DNA of 64,000 nt from Coprinus comatus (GCA_034638255.1 JAWPGT010000001.1:1922001-1986000), one strand, 5' to 3'. Shown: positions 24,850 to 39,516, counted from the first letter of the stretch. Numbers and translations: made by a program. The notes: a model not told the origin generated them from the sequence alone.

Positions 24850-24949
24850 GGTGGTCACAAGCTGGTGGTGGTTTGGGTGTACTGGAAATGGTAAGATGAT
24901 ATCAGATGCGTGGCCCTGTTTGGTCAATACACTTCTGCTGACCGCCATC
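24850..24949. promoter_or_regulatory. Bidirectional VMA7 / ECD promoter interval
   Basis: Only 100 bp separate the two start codons, so the two core promoters must share or overlap this sequence. The + strand continues open through the VMA7 first exon, which makes an earlier ECD start formally possible, but the conserved ECD N terminus begins at 24950. Confidence 0.55.
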
Positions 24950-27900
24950 ATGGATATATTCAACCGTCCACCGTCCATCTCAGAGGACACTCTGCAATAT
25001 GTCCTATACCCAACAGAAGCTGCGTCCGACAAACCATCAGTCACCTCTCTAGCTGCTTGTATACATGACTTCGTAGATACTTTGCTTCCCAATTTTATAT
25101 GGCACCGCGATGCCTTCGAGTTGAAAGTGTCTCAAGATCCTGATATGAAATCATGGTTTCTTGAGGGTCGAATTAGAGTTGGTGACTGTGTTGACGACGA
25201 ATGGTGTACAGTCTGGCTCTTACGAGAACTCAGTTCCAAGTGGGACTTGGTCATTGGGTGCGTATATTATTTATAGTATTTCAATATTTCGTCTTTGTTA
25301 AACCAGTCGCTTAGTGTTTTTGACTCTGATGGTGAATTCTTGCTCATAGAAGCCGCTGAAGAGGTTCCTTCATGGGTAGAGCCAGCCAACGCTGAGAACA
25401 GGGTGCGCCCTTTTCCAAAAAAATAATGTCAGTAAGAGAAAATAATGATCTACGTATCATAGCTCTGGATATATAACTCACACATACACCTGATCCCTCT
25501 CGTACATGTCTCCCCGTCTTCTAGACATCGTCGCCGTCGGAAATATACTGATAATGATGGAAGTGGAGACGAAAACAATGTTGGTGAGGACATGGACCAT
25601 TTCCTGGCTGTACAAGACGCAGTGAATTTGGTCAGGGATCCACATACGAATACACGAGCACCAGTAAAAGCCGAAAATGCTGTATGGAGGCGTATCTCTG
25701 GGTATGTTCTAATACAAAAAATACTCTTTTGTATGACTGATCTTATAACAGATATCCAGCCGCGTTGCGAGAGCATACACATACTGCCAAAGCTTACATT
25801 CCAAAGGACATCGCCAAGGCGCTGCTGGTCAATCCTTCCCTAGTTCAAAAAGCTGTGGAAGCATTCTACACAAGAGACGCATTACAATTACACGTGGGTA
25901 GAATCATATAATGCTACCTTCCTGAGTTATAATCATATTCTCCAGGCCGTGCATCGAATGTCACGCTTCCCACCTAGCACTAATGTCCTGAGATCTGTTA
26001 AAATGACAAGAGCCGCATATGCTCAATTGATAGGCCAGAAGTTTTTTCCTCCAAGGATATTTGGGCAATGGATAGAAAGTGAGGGAACGAACGAGCATAG
26101 ATGGAAAGACGTCGGTATGAAAATAGTAAGTTTGTGTGTTAGAAGCTAATTGACAGTTTACTAATCAAAATCTTTAGGCTGTAGGGTTTGAAATGCTTTA
26201 TCAGGAAGCAGGTCGGTCTGCCGCAAATGCCCCTAAGGAAGATCAGGTATGCAATACTAAATGTAAACACCCCCAACAATATTACTTACTTATGTAGTCC
26301 GAGGCAAACAAAGATGCTCTCCGGCGCAATCCAGATTATTCGAATTATGTGCAAAAACTTGTTGAAGTCGGTTACTTCAAAGGCGAAAAAGAAGGTTCTC
26401 AATTATGGCAGGAAATGGAAACTAAGGCTGCCAATGCCTTCATGGAAGCTCGTGCATCGACGTGCGTTTCTTTACCTTACGTGTTCAAATCGGTGCTTAT
26501 GTTACGATTTACTAGTACTACGCCGCGAAAATCATTTGCTCTCCAGGTCGATCAAGCAATCTCGAAAGCAGCCTCAGCAGGCGATGGTGGCCTACAAGAG
26601 GAAGATGACGATTCATGGCTCACCATTGATGCAGCAGAGTTTGAAGATAGATTACAGAGTACTATGGGTCGTATATCGACTAAGGATGAGAATGATAAGA
26701 TGGACGTCGATGTTCCTGAAGATGTTTCTGAAGAGGATCGTGTAGCTACAGAGCAAGCTAACCGGTTGAAGGACCTTGCTAGTAAGGTAGAAAAATTTGT
26801 TGAGGGAGAAGGAGATGTTGAGGGTGCACGATTTGAAGAGTATGTCTTCTTGTATGAATTTATATTTATTAAATTTTCTAACACTGCTTTTTCAGTGACG
26901 AGTTTTCCGATGAGGAATTCAGTGACGATTCCGACGATCAGTCTGATAATGGAGAAAATCGACCAGATACTTCTTACGACAATAGGTCTGCTGAAACTCA
27001 AGCTGCTATGGACAAACTTGTACCTGGGCTAGACCCAAGTGAATATGGACAGATGCCAGCTTCTTATTACAAAAATTCTCAAAAAGTAGCCCCTACAACA
27101 ACTGAAATGGATGTAGTCCAAGAAGACATTCCTGACGATGAAAAAACAAAATCGCCCGAAAAAACAAAATCAACGCAGATCAAAAGGCCGGTCAGGAACC
27201 AATTCTTCCTAGAGACAAGTATGATGGAGTTGATTCTGATGATGAAACTGACGAGGAAGAAGAGGAAAACGATGAATCAGAGGAAGATAAACCTCAGGTT
27301 GTTGGTGATATTGAAATTGATATGGGAGAGGAAGAGGAAGAGTTTTTAGAGTTTACTCGGCAAACACTTGGTATTAGTGATGACCATTGGAAAAAAATAT
27401 TGCAGGATAGGGAAGGGCGTGGTGGTATGTTTGATCTTTTTATTATTATTATAGTTGTTGGTTTCTTATGATTTTGTTATAGCCTTTATACCCAAAAGTG
27501 CGAAGAGTGGGATGAATGCACTTCCTTCACAGTTACTACCTCCGAAGGAAGGAAATGCGAAACCATCGTTTGAAAGAAGAAGAGAGCCTAGAGTTCCTCA
27601 ACCAGGACCTCGTCCTAATGTAAACCCGGAGTTAGATTCATTTGAAGCTGTGATGAATGCTATGGACTCTGAACTCTTCAAGCGCGGGGCAGAAAAAAAG
27701 CAGACTCATGAGAAACCAGTCAAGCAAGAAAAGCCGGACAAGGGTAAAGGAAAGGCAATTGTTGAATCAGAAGATGAAGACGAAGATATTGAAGCTGCTA
27801 TGGAGGCAGAGCTCAAACTCGCTTTGGAACGAGGAGAGGATGCATCTGAAGATGAAGATGAACCGATGGACTATAATATGATTAAAAACTTTCTCGAAAG

Positions 27901-27991
27901 TTTCAAAAGCCAAGCTGGTCTTTCAGGTCCAGTCAGTAATCTCGCTGGTCGCTTACAGCCTGATTTCAAGCTTCCGAGAGACGATTCGTAA
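24950..27991 (+). CDS. Ecdysoneless / SGT1 (suppressor of GCR2) family protein
   Basis: ECD-family protein (Pfam SGT1; not the HSP90 co-chaperone of the same name). Animal ECD works in pre-mRNA splicing through PRPF8 and in cell-cycle progression; fungal members complement glycolytic-gene regulation mutants. The N-terminal half is the conserved part: EDTLQYVLYPTE, DTLLPNFIWHRDAFELKV, LEGRIRVGDCVDDEWCTVWLL, SDGEFLLIEAAEEVPSWVEP, LWIYNSHIHLIP and RISGYPAALREHTHTAKAYIPKD. The middle has QLIGQKFFPPRIFGQWIE and DVGMKIAVGFEMLYQE. Towards the C terminus, DDSWLTIDAAEFEDRL is the typical acidic transactivation-like patch, and the last part is rich in Glu/Asp/Lys, with MDYNMIKNFLESFKSQAG near the end. 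About nine introns. The start at 24950 (MDIFNRPPSISEDTL) is set by conservation. Confidence 0.87.
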
Positions 27992-28235
27992 AGGGATTTT
28001 TGCATCAGTAATATAACTACTAGATACAGATACGTTGATGTGTAAATACTCGATATAATCTTATTCAAACGTCGTCAAGCAACAACACGAAGAGTCGTTT
28101 TTACATCGAGTGACTGATTAGGCCATGCAGATCAACTCATTCGATCAATGACATAACCAGCCGATGGCTCAGAATACAAACAGTACAATCCTTTCCAGCT
28201 AACCGTGAGGTCTCAAACCCCTACTAATCCAAAAC

Positions 28236-29112
28236 ATGATACACGCCGTCCTCATCTGTTGAGTGTTTACATACTACTATATCAACCAAAAAGGGGAATC
28301 ACTAACTTCAACTCTTGCACTTTCCACAGTCAACACATCTGGGGTGGCTCGTTTAAGCAAATTCTATACGCCTTTACATCAGTCAGCGCAGACACTAATA
28401 CACAAGATCTTCTCTCTTGTGATTTCGAGACCTGCTTCGTTGTGTAACTTCTTGGATGCACCAGAGTTGGAGGCATTTCTAGGTCCTAAAGGTGGTGCGG
28501 ATGATAAATGGAGAGTTGTGTATAGGAATTATGCGACACTTTATTTTGTGTTCGTGGTGGATGGAGCGGAAAGTGAACTTGGAATTCTTGATTTGATACA
28601 GGTGTGTTTTGGGTTTTGCGACCTTGGCTGAACTGTGCAAATAATGTATCGTTTTATGTGTGTGTGTATGTGGTTAAGGTTTTTGTTGAATCTCTTGATA
28701 GAGCATTCGAGAACGTTTGTGAACTTGATTTGGTTTTCCATTACGACGAGGTGTGTTTCATATGGCTATTATGCATAGTAAGAAGATGGTTCTTAATTTA
28801 TCATCGGTCCATAGGTACATCATATTTTGTCTGAAATAATACAAGGCGGTTTGGTATTGGACACCAATGTCGATGAAATCGATGCTGCAAGTGAGAAATT
28901 TGTTACAATTATATCTTTCCCATCATGTATATTGAGCAAGCTAATTATTTATTTTTATTATTACAACAGTTCAACAAGCGGCCAAAAGTAGAAAGGATTC
29001 TTATGCATCTGCAAATCCTCTTTCATTAGGAAGCGGTGGACCAAGAGGTGGTAACATAAAGACGCCTTTGGAGTGGTTGACGGGGAAATTCACAAGCGGT
29101 GTAATACGATGA
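28236..29112 (+). CDS. APS3: AP-3 adaptor complex sigma subunit
   Basis: Small subunit of the AP-3 coat, which sorts cargo from the Golgi/endosome to the vacuole. Exon 1 is 28236-28257; the intron 28258-28329 restores MIHAVLIFNTSGVARLSKFY. The longin-like fold continues with LVISRPASLCNFLDAPELEA, YRNYATLYFVFVVDGAESEL-GILDLIQ, VFVESLDRAFENVCELDLVF-HYDE and VHHILSEIIQGGLVLDTNVDEIDAA. ESLDRAFENVCELDLVF is diagnostic for sigma-3 rather than sigma-1 or sigma-2. The C-terminal tail is less certain. Direct reading stops at 29112 (...KFTSGVIR), but a weak GTGTAA donor and an acceptor after a TTC repeat could extend the protein to 29288. Confidence 0.9.
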
Positions 29113-29177
29113 TAGCTGGTATCATATTTTATTACATATGTTCCGTTCTGAACCTCTTGGCAAGCAAGATTATTGGT

Positions 29178-29199
29178 TTCTTCTTCTTCTTCTTCTTCT
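29178..29199 (+). repeat. TTC trinucleotide tract
   Basis: About seven TTC units just upstream of a TAAATTAG sequence. It could serve as the polypyrimidine tract of an alternative last intron of the AP-3 sigma gene, or simply be 3' UTR. Confidence 0.85.
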
Positions 29200-29413
29200 G
29201 TAAATTAGGCTACGATAATCGGTCAAGTCAAGGAAGATCTACGCGTGGTGAAAGATTGAATTCATGGGTGAGACGTATAACTTTTTAGACTGGACGTGTG
29301 AATCAATACGACGTCTTCACACTCGTCATGCGAATTTGATGGGGTTCAGGATGGAGCCGAAGGTAATGTACCTTTGTTGTTATTCAATACCAGTTAACCA
29401 GAGAGGCTAACAT

Positions 29414-30462
29414 TTACTCACGTTTTCTCTTCTTTTTACCTCCGCCAGCGGGTCCTTTTGTAGGTTCATGAGGCTGTCCGGCAGTTCCTTTGGACGTTTC
29501 ATGGGAACTTGGACCTGGAGTTGGGGAAGGATGCTGTTGGCTTGGCACTGGAGTTTCTGCAATTGCGGCGGCGGCGGTTTCTGCAGCTTGTGCTGTTGTG
29601 GATGTGAATGAAAGTTTTGAGTGTATAGCAGTGGTCCGCATGGCATTGACGAGTAGCATGTTGTTTTGCTCTTTCTTCGCATTACGCTTATCGCTGGTGA
29701 GATTATCCTCCGGAAGCGTGGTATCCGAATCCTGTTTTCGTGACTTTGAGGTATCCTCAGGGAGGGAAGGATCCGTTACAGGCCATATGAACCCGGTTCT
29801 TGGGGTATAATCGGGCCGGTATTTTCGTAGAACATCCAACGATCCTTGGAGTGAATGGAGGGAGGTGAGCTGCCAAGAGTTATAATTGACAATGGGGATA
29901 GGAATATTTGAGATAAGCGTACCAAACGGTTGGATAGAACAGAGTAAACATCTGGAGATTGATATATCCTGTTGTGAAGAATGAAATATACTGCAAGCGG
30001 TCTTACTTCACTGAATGTAAGTATACGCCTGTTGGATGAATATAACATCAAGGCAATACCTTCCTCTGGAGACAGACGCTCTCTTTTGTGAATAACGAAA
30101 AAGGATGGCGGCTCAGCGTGGACGACTGCGAACTCTACGCCAGTAAAACGCCTGACGGCTATTAATAAGACCACCAGAGAAGAGCACATTGATCCCACCT
30201 GAGTTCTTCAGCCTCATTGGCAATTGGAATGCCGGTGTGAATTGTCTGCATGCGCAATACCTGATTGTTGCTTTGCTTATCATAAAACATAGAGGTTGTA
30301 AAGTACTCGAATACATTTTCGGCTGTCAGAGGACCGTTGGCCTGTGTATGGTGGTCAGATGAAGTGTGAATGAGACTGAATGAGATTCACTTGTATCCAC
30401 TCGTGCCATATAAAGAAGCGATGGCTGTAGTCGTCTGGGGGATGGAGATCGTTAATGTCCAT
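29414..30462 (-). CDS. MED6: Mediator complex subunit 6
   Basis: Head-module subunit of the Mediator co-activator of RNA polymerase II. The reconstructed N terminus is MDINDLHPPDDYSHRFFIWH-EWIQ, intron, ANGPLTAENVFEYFTTSMFY-DKQSNNQVLRMQTIHTG...NEAEELR, intron, RFTGVEFAVVHAEPPSFFVI. This matches the MED6 signature: an aromatic F-x-W near the N terminus, then the conserved region ending in SFFVIHKRERLSP. A further exon carries VRPLAVYFILHNRIYQSPDV and SLDVLRKYRPDYTPRTGFIW. The C-terminal 90 residues are a low-complexity Ala/Pro/Lys tail ending KKKRKRE, a likely nuclear localisation signal. The start at 30462 is set by the conserved N terminus; the NRAMP gene starts 114 bp away on the other strand. 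Confidence 0.92.
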
Positions 30463-30576
30463 GGCCAAGACGTACGTGACCTTCGCACGCGAAGCTCACC
30501 ATTGATATTCACACCCATCTGTTCTCCTGGGTGGCTACTATATATTCCTCCAAATGTCTCTTTTGTTCTCCTACTC
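30463..30576. promoter_or_regulatory. Bidirectional MED6 / NRAMP promoter interval
   Basis: 114 bp between two divergent start codons. No obvious TATA element; nothing else recognised. Confidence 0.5.
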
Positions 30577-32924
30577 ATGTCGCGCGCACCTCTGCATACT
30601 AGTGGCTCTCGAAATGTTAAGAAATACGCCATTTCTGCCCTTCGCACGACCGCACACCATCTCCGAAATCATGTCGGCGTCGGTATAATTTGTTCGATCG
30701 CCTACTTTGACCCGTAATGGTCTATCTATCTCTATGGGTGAATGCAAACAATAATGCCATTCCTTCTAGTGGAAACTGGGGCGTTGACCTACAAGCTGGA
30801 TCTGATTTTGGATACCGACCAATGCTCTTCGTCATCTTAATGGCAGGTGTTGGTGCAATGGTCCTTCAGGTAGTCCCAGAATATCCAGATTATAACTTTT
30901 AAGGGTGCTAAGATGACTTTATTTAGTCTCTTGCCACTAGGCTTGGCTGTGTGACTGGATTGGGTGGGTACAATAATTATTATACACTGACTTCCTCATC
31001 ATTTTGCCTCCTAATCATAGACTTGGCCTCTCATTGCCGTTTGCTTCTTTACAACCGTACTCGGAGGCCACGGCTTGTCCGATATCTTGCCCTTTATCCT
31101 TTATATGTTTTATGCGAAATTGCAATCATCTCGACGGATCTCGCGGAACTCCTGGGTTCTGCCATTGGCATTTGTCTCATTTTCCCAAAATTACCACTAT
31201 ATGCTGGAGTATTAATTACTGCAGCCGACATCATTGTATTCCTAATGATCAGTGACCCATACAGTGGGCGTGGTAAACCAGTCAGAAGTTTTGAACTCGT
31301 CATAATGTGCTTGGTGCGTGGTTTTCTATGGTTCCACCTTGCCAACTGCCCGTTTATAATAATATGAACTTGCTCAGGTATTTGCTGTCTTCGGATGCTT
31401 CGTTGCCTTGTTGGCCAAAAGTCGACTCGACTGGGGTCAAGTGTTTATGGGTTACATACCGAATAAAGATCTAGTAAAAGAAGAGCCTGACGCAGTATAT
31501 GCTAGTAAGCATTTCTGATCACTTGACATAATGTGAAGAATATGCCAACCATATGTTTCTCATCCTATCCCCCTTCCTAGTCGTTGGTATTCTGGGCGCA
31601 ACGATAATGCCCCACGCACTATTTTTAGGATCGTCGTTAGCTACCTTGAATAGGGTTTCCTCTGACACACTTCAAACAACTTACGACAGGCCAATGCAAA
31701 GAAGTTTCATAAGCACTTTACGTCGATATCTCAAGACATTGTTTAAAATCTCTTCTGCGGAGCGTATATCTTCGTCTGTCGATTACCAATCCAGATATGG
31801 AGAACGTGAAAATAACACTTTCTTGTTCATTCAAAAGCACCTTGTACATGGTATCGTTGATGTCGTGACGAGTCTGCTCTTCATTGCAGTACCTATAAAC
31901 TCGGCGTAGGTGTTCTCTACCCCGTTTCTTTGGGTACAACTCATATCTCATCTTAGGATTCTAGTTATAGCTGCGAGCATATTCCACCATCACGGTCACT
32001 CTAAGGGGTCTTCCAAGTCTTCTGTAGGCCTTTTTGACGCCCATACGCTCATCAAATCTCATCTTGGTTCAGGTTAGTCTAATACTTAGTTCTTAATTTG
32101 GCTGGTATCCTCACATACAATGCACTTTAGGTGCCGCTTTTGTATTCGCTTTGGCTTTAGTATGCGCTGGCCAAACATCTAGTATAACTGTTACCCTCTC
32201 CGGACAGTTAGTCTCCGAAGGTTTCATAGAATGGCGAATGTCTGTGAGTTTACTCTTCTGGATCTTACATATATATGTTGTATACAAGAACTCACTGACC
32301 TTTAAAACCTTTGTTTCATTTTTCATTATTCTTCTCTAGCCTTTCCTTCGAAGACTTCTAACAAGATTGATCAGTCTCATTCCTTCAGTTATCGTGGCAG
32401 CTTCAACAGGTCGAAATGGAGTTAACACACTGCTTGTTGCATCTCAAGTTGTTTTATCGGTTGTACTCCCTTTTGTCGCATTTCCTCTCATCTATTTAAC
32501 AAGCTCTGAGAAGGTAATGCGTGTACGGAGGCCAGTCCCTATCCCTACCCCAATCTCTCCTTCACCAAATGAAAATGATGGTATAAAGATGGAAGCTATA
32601 CAAGAAGTTCGAGTTCAAGATATAGATATGGATATACCACCGCCATCACCCTCGCCACCACCACCTTCACCATCACAGCTACCGTCCACTCTTCGAAGCC
32701 ACTCGGATGATATCAGGGATTTGCCAATGATTGCCATTCCAATTCCAAACGATGTAGATGTAGAAAAGATGAACAGGGAGTCGATAAAACAGGAATCGAC
32801 TAATGATTTTATTGATTTTAGTAACCATAAATTCGTTGCGTGGTTGGCTTATGCCATTTGGTCCATAGTCTTAGTTGCCAATGGGTATGTTATTGCAACG
32901 TTAGCTGTAAGAAGTTCTTCGTAG
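30577..32924 (+). CDS. NRAMP-family divalent metal transporter (SMF-like)
   Basis: Proton-coupled importer of Mn2+/Fe2+ (yeast SMF1-3 family), in plasma, vacuolar or endosomal membrane. The start MSRAPLHTSGSRNVKK precedes a basic stretch and TM1. An intron splits the metal-site motif; splicing restores IAYFDPGNWGVDLQAG, with the DPGN motif of TM1. The TM6 site is GATIMPHALFLGSSLA (the MPH motif). Both metal-binding elements are intact. Other helices include PLYVLCEIAIISTDLAELLG and VFAVFGCFVALLAKSRLDWG, followed by a large hydrophilic loop. After the conserved IPSVIVAASTGRNGVNTLLV there is a Pro/Ser-rich, acidic cytosolic insertion (about residues PIPTPISPSPNENDG...) before a final helix, WLAYAIWSIVLVANGYVIAT. 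Such an insertion could be a site for ubiquitination or phosphorylation, as regulation of yeast SMF1 is post-translational; that is inference. Confidence 0.9.
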
Positions 32925-33896
32925 TGTATTTGTATGAATATGGTATGTATATACTTGAAGCTGTATTTCACCAGTGTATCTATGTATGTAGGATAGTTAA
33001 GAATGCCTTGTACTTCCTTTCAATGTACAGTACGTGTGTAACCGGTCGTAGGGTTACAAGTGGGTGATATTCTTACACGTAGTCGAACAGCGGCTGATTC
33101 TGCACGGTCTCTGTATTTCAGAGCCGAAAAGGTAAGAATTAAGTACATTGTAGCTAGGTCCAACGTCTTATAAAGGACGTTGAACAAATAATAAACTTTC
33201 AAGAATTGAAACATAACAGATCATGTAGTAAGTCATCTACCCGTTACAACGTGTGAGTGACAAGTGCTAGGTTAATCTTGCGGCCTTGAGGTTTACATAT
33301 CTGTTAATTACGAGATAGTAAGTTCCAGAGTATTCTGATTCAAAAAGGTGATAATCGCAAAAGTAAAACATATTTCATAGTGGAAACGAGATACAGGCAC
33401 TTGTCCATTTACATTTTCTTTTAATTGGTATGGGATAGCAACGAAAGGGAACGATGAAGCCAACGAGAATCGTAAAAGCGCATATGTAGAACAAAAAAAA
33501 GCCGTAAACTTGGGTACATCAACGTTCAGGTCAAAAACAAATTCGAAACGAAAAGAGTCCTAGGTACGAAGTCCACCCAATTAACCAGATATGTATGCCA
33601 ACTCAACATAACAGGAGACATAGAAAATGGAACGGAGTGGGACAGGAGAAAATCACACGAGAACATGATCGTCGCGGGGCTAGGTGATAATCACAAAGCG
33701 GTACGAAACATGCTACATCGTATGTGCAGGACTGGCAGCATATTTTTTTGGCGCTTAGCACAAACAGGACGAATATTGGCAGCCTAATATAGAAACAGCA
33801 TAATGCCTAAGGAGGAAGAATGAGTCAATGTGGGTTGGCATCATGCACAGCAAGAACATACGGTCGAAATTGGAAGAGATGTTGCAATATCACTGT
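32925..33896. other. Convergent 3' intergenic region
   Basis: Between the NRAMP and C2H2 stop codons. No gene, tRNA or repeat recognised. The 600 bp next to the C2H2 stop probably hold its 3' UTR. Confidence 0.55.
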
Positions 33897-34981
33897 TTAC
33901 TTGACGGGTACACAGTCACATGGTGCGCTGCGGCCGATAGAACTCTTTCCGCAGTTGTCACACCAAACACGTTTGCCGTTGCTGCTTGCTAGACCTATGG
34001 CGTTGTCCATCTTCTCGTTGGTGCGGGCATCTTCCCGATGAATGCTGGTCAAATGTCGACCAAGATCATGCTTGCGACTGAATGATCGACCGCAATTGTG
34101 ATAATGACACACGTGGGGCTTCAAACGATTCGGATCATGGGTCGCTTTATGAGTCTTCAAGTTATACGCCCGGGCAAAAGCTAATCATCCAACGTCAGTC
34201 AAAAATAGTAGATAGTGTGGTGGTTGAAAGAAAACTAACCTCGAGGACAATGAGTACATCTATATTTCTTGCGCATATCCATCTTATGCTCCTCTAATAT
34301 CGGGCGGGTTTGCACGACGGCCGGGGGAGATGAAATGTGGACAGGGGAGACGGTCGAATGAGCATTTAAATGCGGTGTATTGAAATTGATTTGAGGATAT
34401 AAATCCTGAGTGATGGAGCTGCGCCTAGGACCGTAGTCAGAAAAACTTGTTCTTTGATACCCTTTGATCGCAGCAACCGGGGAAGGAGCGGGAGGACTTC
34501 GAGGGGGAGTGGGCGGCAAAGCACCAAAGGAGGTAGGGTCAATGGTGTCGTTGATAGCTTCAAGACCAGATTGAGGAGAATAATCTCCAACGCAAACGCT
34601 CCGGAATTCCAAAGCCATTTCGAGGTCGAATGAGGAAGAGTATGTAGAACCTGAGTAGGAGTACACAGATTCGCCCTTAGGAGAAGGGGGATTATAGGCA
34701 CTTTCGGATCCAGTTGACTCGTAAGCGGATTCTGTGAATGCAGATCCAGAAAGAGGTCCGCATGGCCTAGGGACCGTCCTCAGGTATGTAAAGTCATTGT
34801 TTACAATTGGAAGGAGATTTTGTGCATCAAAGCCTTCGAGAGTGGAATCAATCTCGGCGTCGAATTCCAAGACGTCTGGATGTGAAGGAATTGGATCTGA
34901 GCAAGTAAAAAAGAAATCTGGATAACTCTGAAATTTGGAGTAGTCAGTAAATTCAAAGTCTGCTGTCTGCTGCGAGGACAT
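33897..34981 (-). CDS. C2H2 zinc-finger transcription factor, possibly Crz1-like
   Basis: Two classical fingers near the C terminus: YRCTHCPRAFARAYNLKTHK (C-x2-C-x12-H-x3-H), and HVCHYHNCGRSFSRKHDLGR followed by HLTSIH (C-x4-C-x12-H-x4-H). An intron joins the two parts within finger 1 (CPR-AFARAYN). A Cys-rich tail, VWCDNCGKSS...APCDC, follows and could be a degenerate third zinc site. The N-terminal 230 residues are Ser/Pro/Tyr-rich and acidic, like an activation domain. The YNLKTH ... CGRSFSRKHDLGRH arrangement resembles fungal calcineurin-responsive Crz1 proteins, and DLYPQINFNTP contains a loose P-x-I-x-F-x calcineurin-docking-like string. The Crz1 assignment is inference only. The start at 34981 (MSSQQTADFEF) is preferred; an in-frame ATG at 35032 would add 17 residues. 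Confidence 0.78.
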
Positions 34982-35464
34982 GACTGCGGAAGGTTTGGGG
35001 GGGTGGTGGTTATGGAGAAGGTTGTTGCGCAAACTCGATCAGAGTCTGCAATATACAAGATGCTGCGCATTACATAATAATCATCTGCCGGCCAACGTCA
35101 ACCTCAAGCCGTTGAGCTTATTCATGCCGCTTCCCACGGAGGCTTTGTGTCTCCGTTTTTGGACATTTGGCCTTGCGTATCCTGTGCGTTGGCACTCAAA
35201 TTGGTCCTCTAGGTGGGCGTGTACGTTTCAGATCATACACTTAGTGTATACCACATGTCCAATACAACCTGAATCGAACGAGAAACCCGCAGCTTAGCTC
35301 TTCGAAAAGACAACTTGCTTGTGAAACGGGGCACTGCCTTGACATCAATCTTGAGATTGGGCATCACGGCCAAACTGGGGCTGTCACAAGGTTGGGCGCT
35401 ACCTATTTTAATCAACTACATCTATGAAAATATTACATACGAATTGTTGCAAACTCTTTCAGCA
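34982..35464. other. C2H2 gene promoter region
   Basis: Upstream of the C2H2 gene, up to tRNA-Lys. No other gene recognised. Confidence 0.5.
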
Positions 35465-35567
35465 GCCTGCCTAGCTCAATTGGCCAGAGCGTCAGACTTT
35501 TAAGGCTAGGTGATCCCTGCAGCACTTGATCATCTGAAAGTTGCGGGTTCGAGTCCCGCGGTGGGCT
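35465..35567 (+). tRNA. tRNA-Lys (TTT) with a 29-nt intron
   Basis: The cloverleaf is complete. The acceptor stem GCCTGCC pairs with GGTGGGC (two G-U wobbles), with discriminator T. The D-arm is GCTC/GAGC. The anticodon stem TCAGA pairs with TCTGA around loop C-T-TTT-A-A. The T-arm is GCGGG-TTCGAGT-CCCGC. The sequence between positions 37 and 38 (35503-35531) is an intron in the canonical nuclear tRNA position. The anticodon TTT is at 35499-35501. A-box and B-box sequences (TAGCTCAATTGG, GGTTCGAGTCC) are internal. Confidence 0.93.
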
Positions 35568-36235
35568 GTATTTTTTTTTTCTATCTTTTTGCTTCTACCT
35601 ACCTGTTCATTACCATATTGATCATGCTCATTTCATATTGTTTGCCAGTGACGATTGCACCGTATGAGGAGTGCTACTTTGATATGCATCATATAGTATG
35701 GTGCTAGTGATTTAAACACCGAGTGAAATTGCCTGGAAATGACTTACAGAGTGTCTGCCCAATTTGAAACCCCAAAAATGTCCGAAAACCGTGCCACTCC
35801 AGTGGAGCCTGAGTAGTCCCGAACAATATTTACACTCAACCCAACACATTCATTACGCGGGGGGTGTTCGTCGTTTTCACATTCTTATACATACGTACAC
35901 AAGTGAGCCAGTACATGATTGACCATGAAAGCTTCACATGGATTCTTACATAGCCCAACAATTTCTGTATGGCATTGCCCGGTTCCGCACCAGAATAGGA
36001 GAGAAGACCAAAATACAACCTAGTATACGTGGCAGCTTTCGACAACGAGGGGCTGACGGTATCTTGTCTTGGTTGCCATCGACAACAAGGTCGCGATTTG
36101 AGTGGTTGTCAAGTGTGCTGGAGTATAACAATATTGTATACTGTTGGGATCATCATACACGCGTTTGGGCCTACCCTAAACCCAATTATTCTCAGAGACG
36201 CGTTGACCTGATATGCACCTTGTATATACGCCAAT
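35568..36235 (+). promoter_or_regulatory. Region upstream of MCM5 with two ACGCGT boxes
   Basis: 668 bp without a gene. It starts with a T-run (Pol III terminator of tRNA-Lys, from 35571). Two MluI cell-cycle-box hexamers ACGCGT lie at 36159-36164 and 36198-36203, 72 and 33 bp before the MCM5 ATG. In yeasts these are bound by the MBF factor to switch on DNA-replication genes at G1/S. The role here is inferred from position and gene class. Confidence 0.6.
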
Positions 36236-39070
<2,835 letters not shown>

Positions 39071-39516
39071 GCCTCCTGTTTCATGTTGTTGTTCTTGTAA
39101 ATCTGGGAAAGGATGTATTGTCGTGCGTGTGTATCAATAATGTGTACCAGTAATGTCATAATGGGAACTTGTGTTCCGTCGATTGAATTCAACCGTTTGA
39201 ATGAGGTTTGCCTCCTCTAAACAACGCGACCAAGGTGTGGTTTCTGCTTCTTTCCAGCCAACATAAACATCTACATTTCAATCCAATAGAAATGGAGCAG
39301 AAGTAAAAATATACTCGAGTAGATGGATGATAATCGATCGGAATTTATTGTGTATACCAGAAATGGGAGATACAAAAGAGCTCATACAAGTGGAGAGGGT
39401 CTGGGAAAGTCTTCTTAGGATATGGATATATGAACAACGCAATGTAGGCGAGGCATTGAGTATTTCGATGGAGATCTCCCTCGTTATCTAGTAAAAGTAG
39501 TTACATACATACAACA
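39071..39516. other. MCM5 / CSN6 convergent intergenic region
   Basis: 446 bp between two convergent stop codons. Nothing beyond presumed 3' UTRs was recognised. Confidence 0.55.

Noticed and set aside
25619..27001. Several long antisense frames opposite ECD
   Set aside because: Shadow frames of the acidic, codon-biased ECD exons.
35836..36045. 69-codon minus-strand ORF upstream of MCM5
   Set aside because: No similarity recognised; overlaps the MCM5 promoter and has no splice partners.
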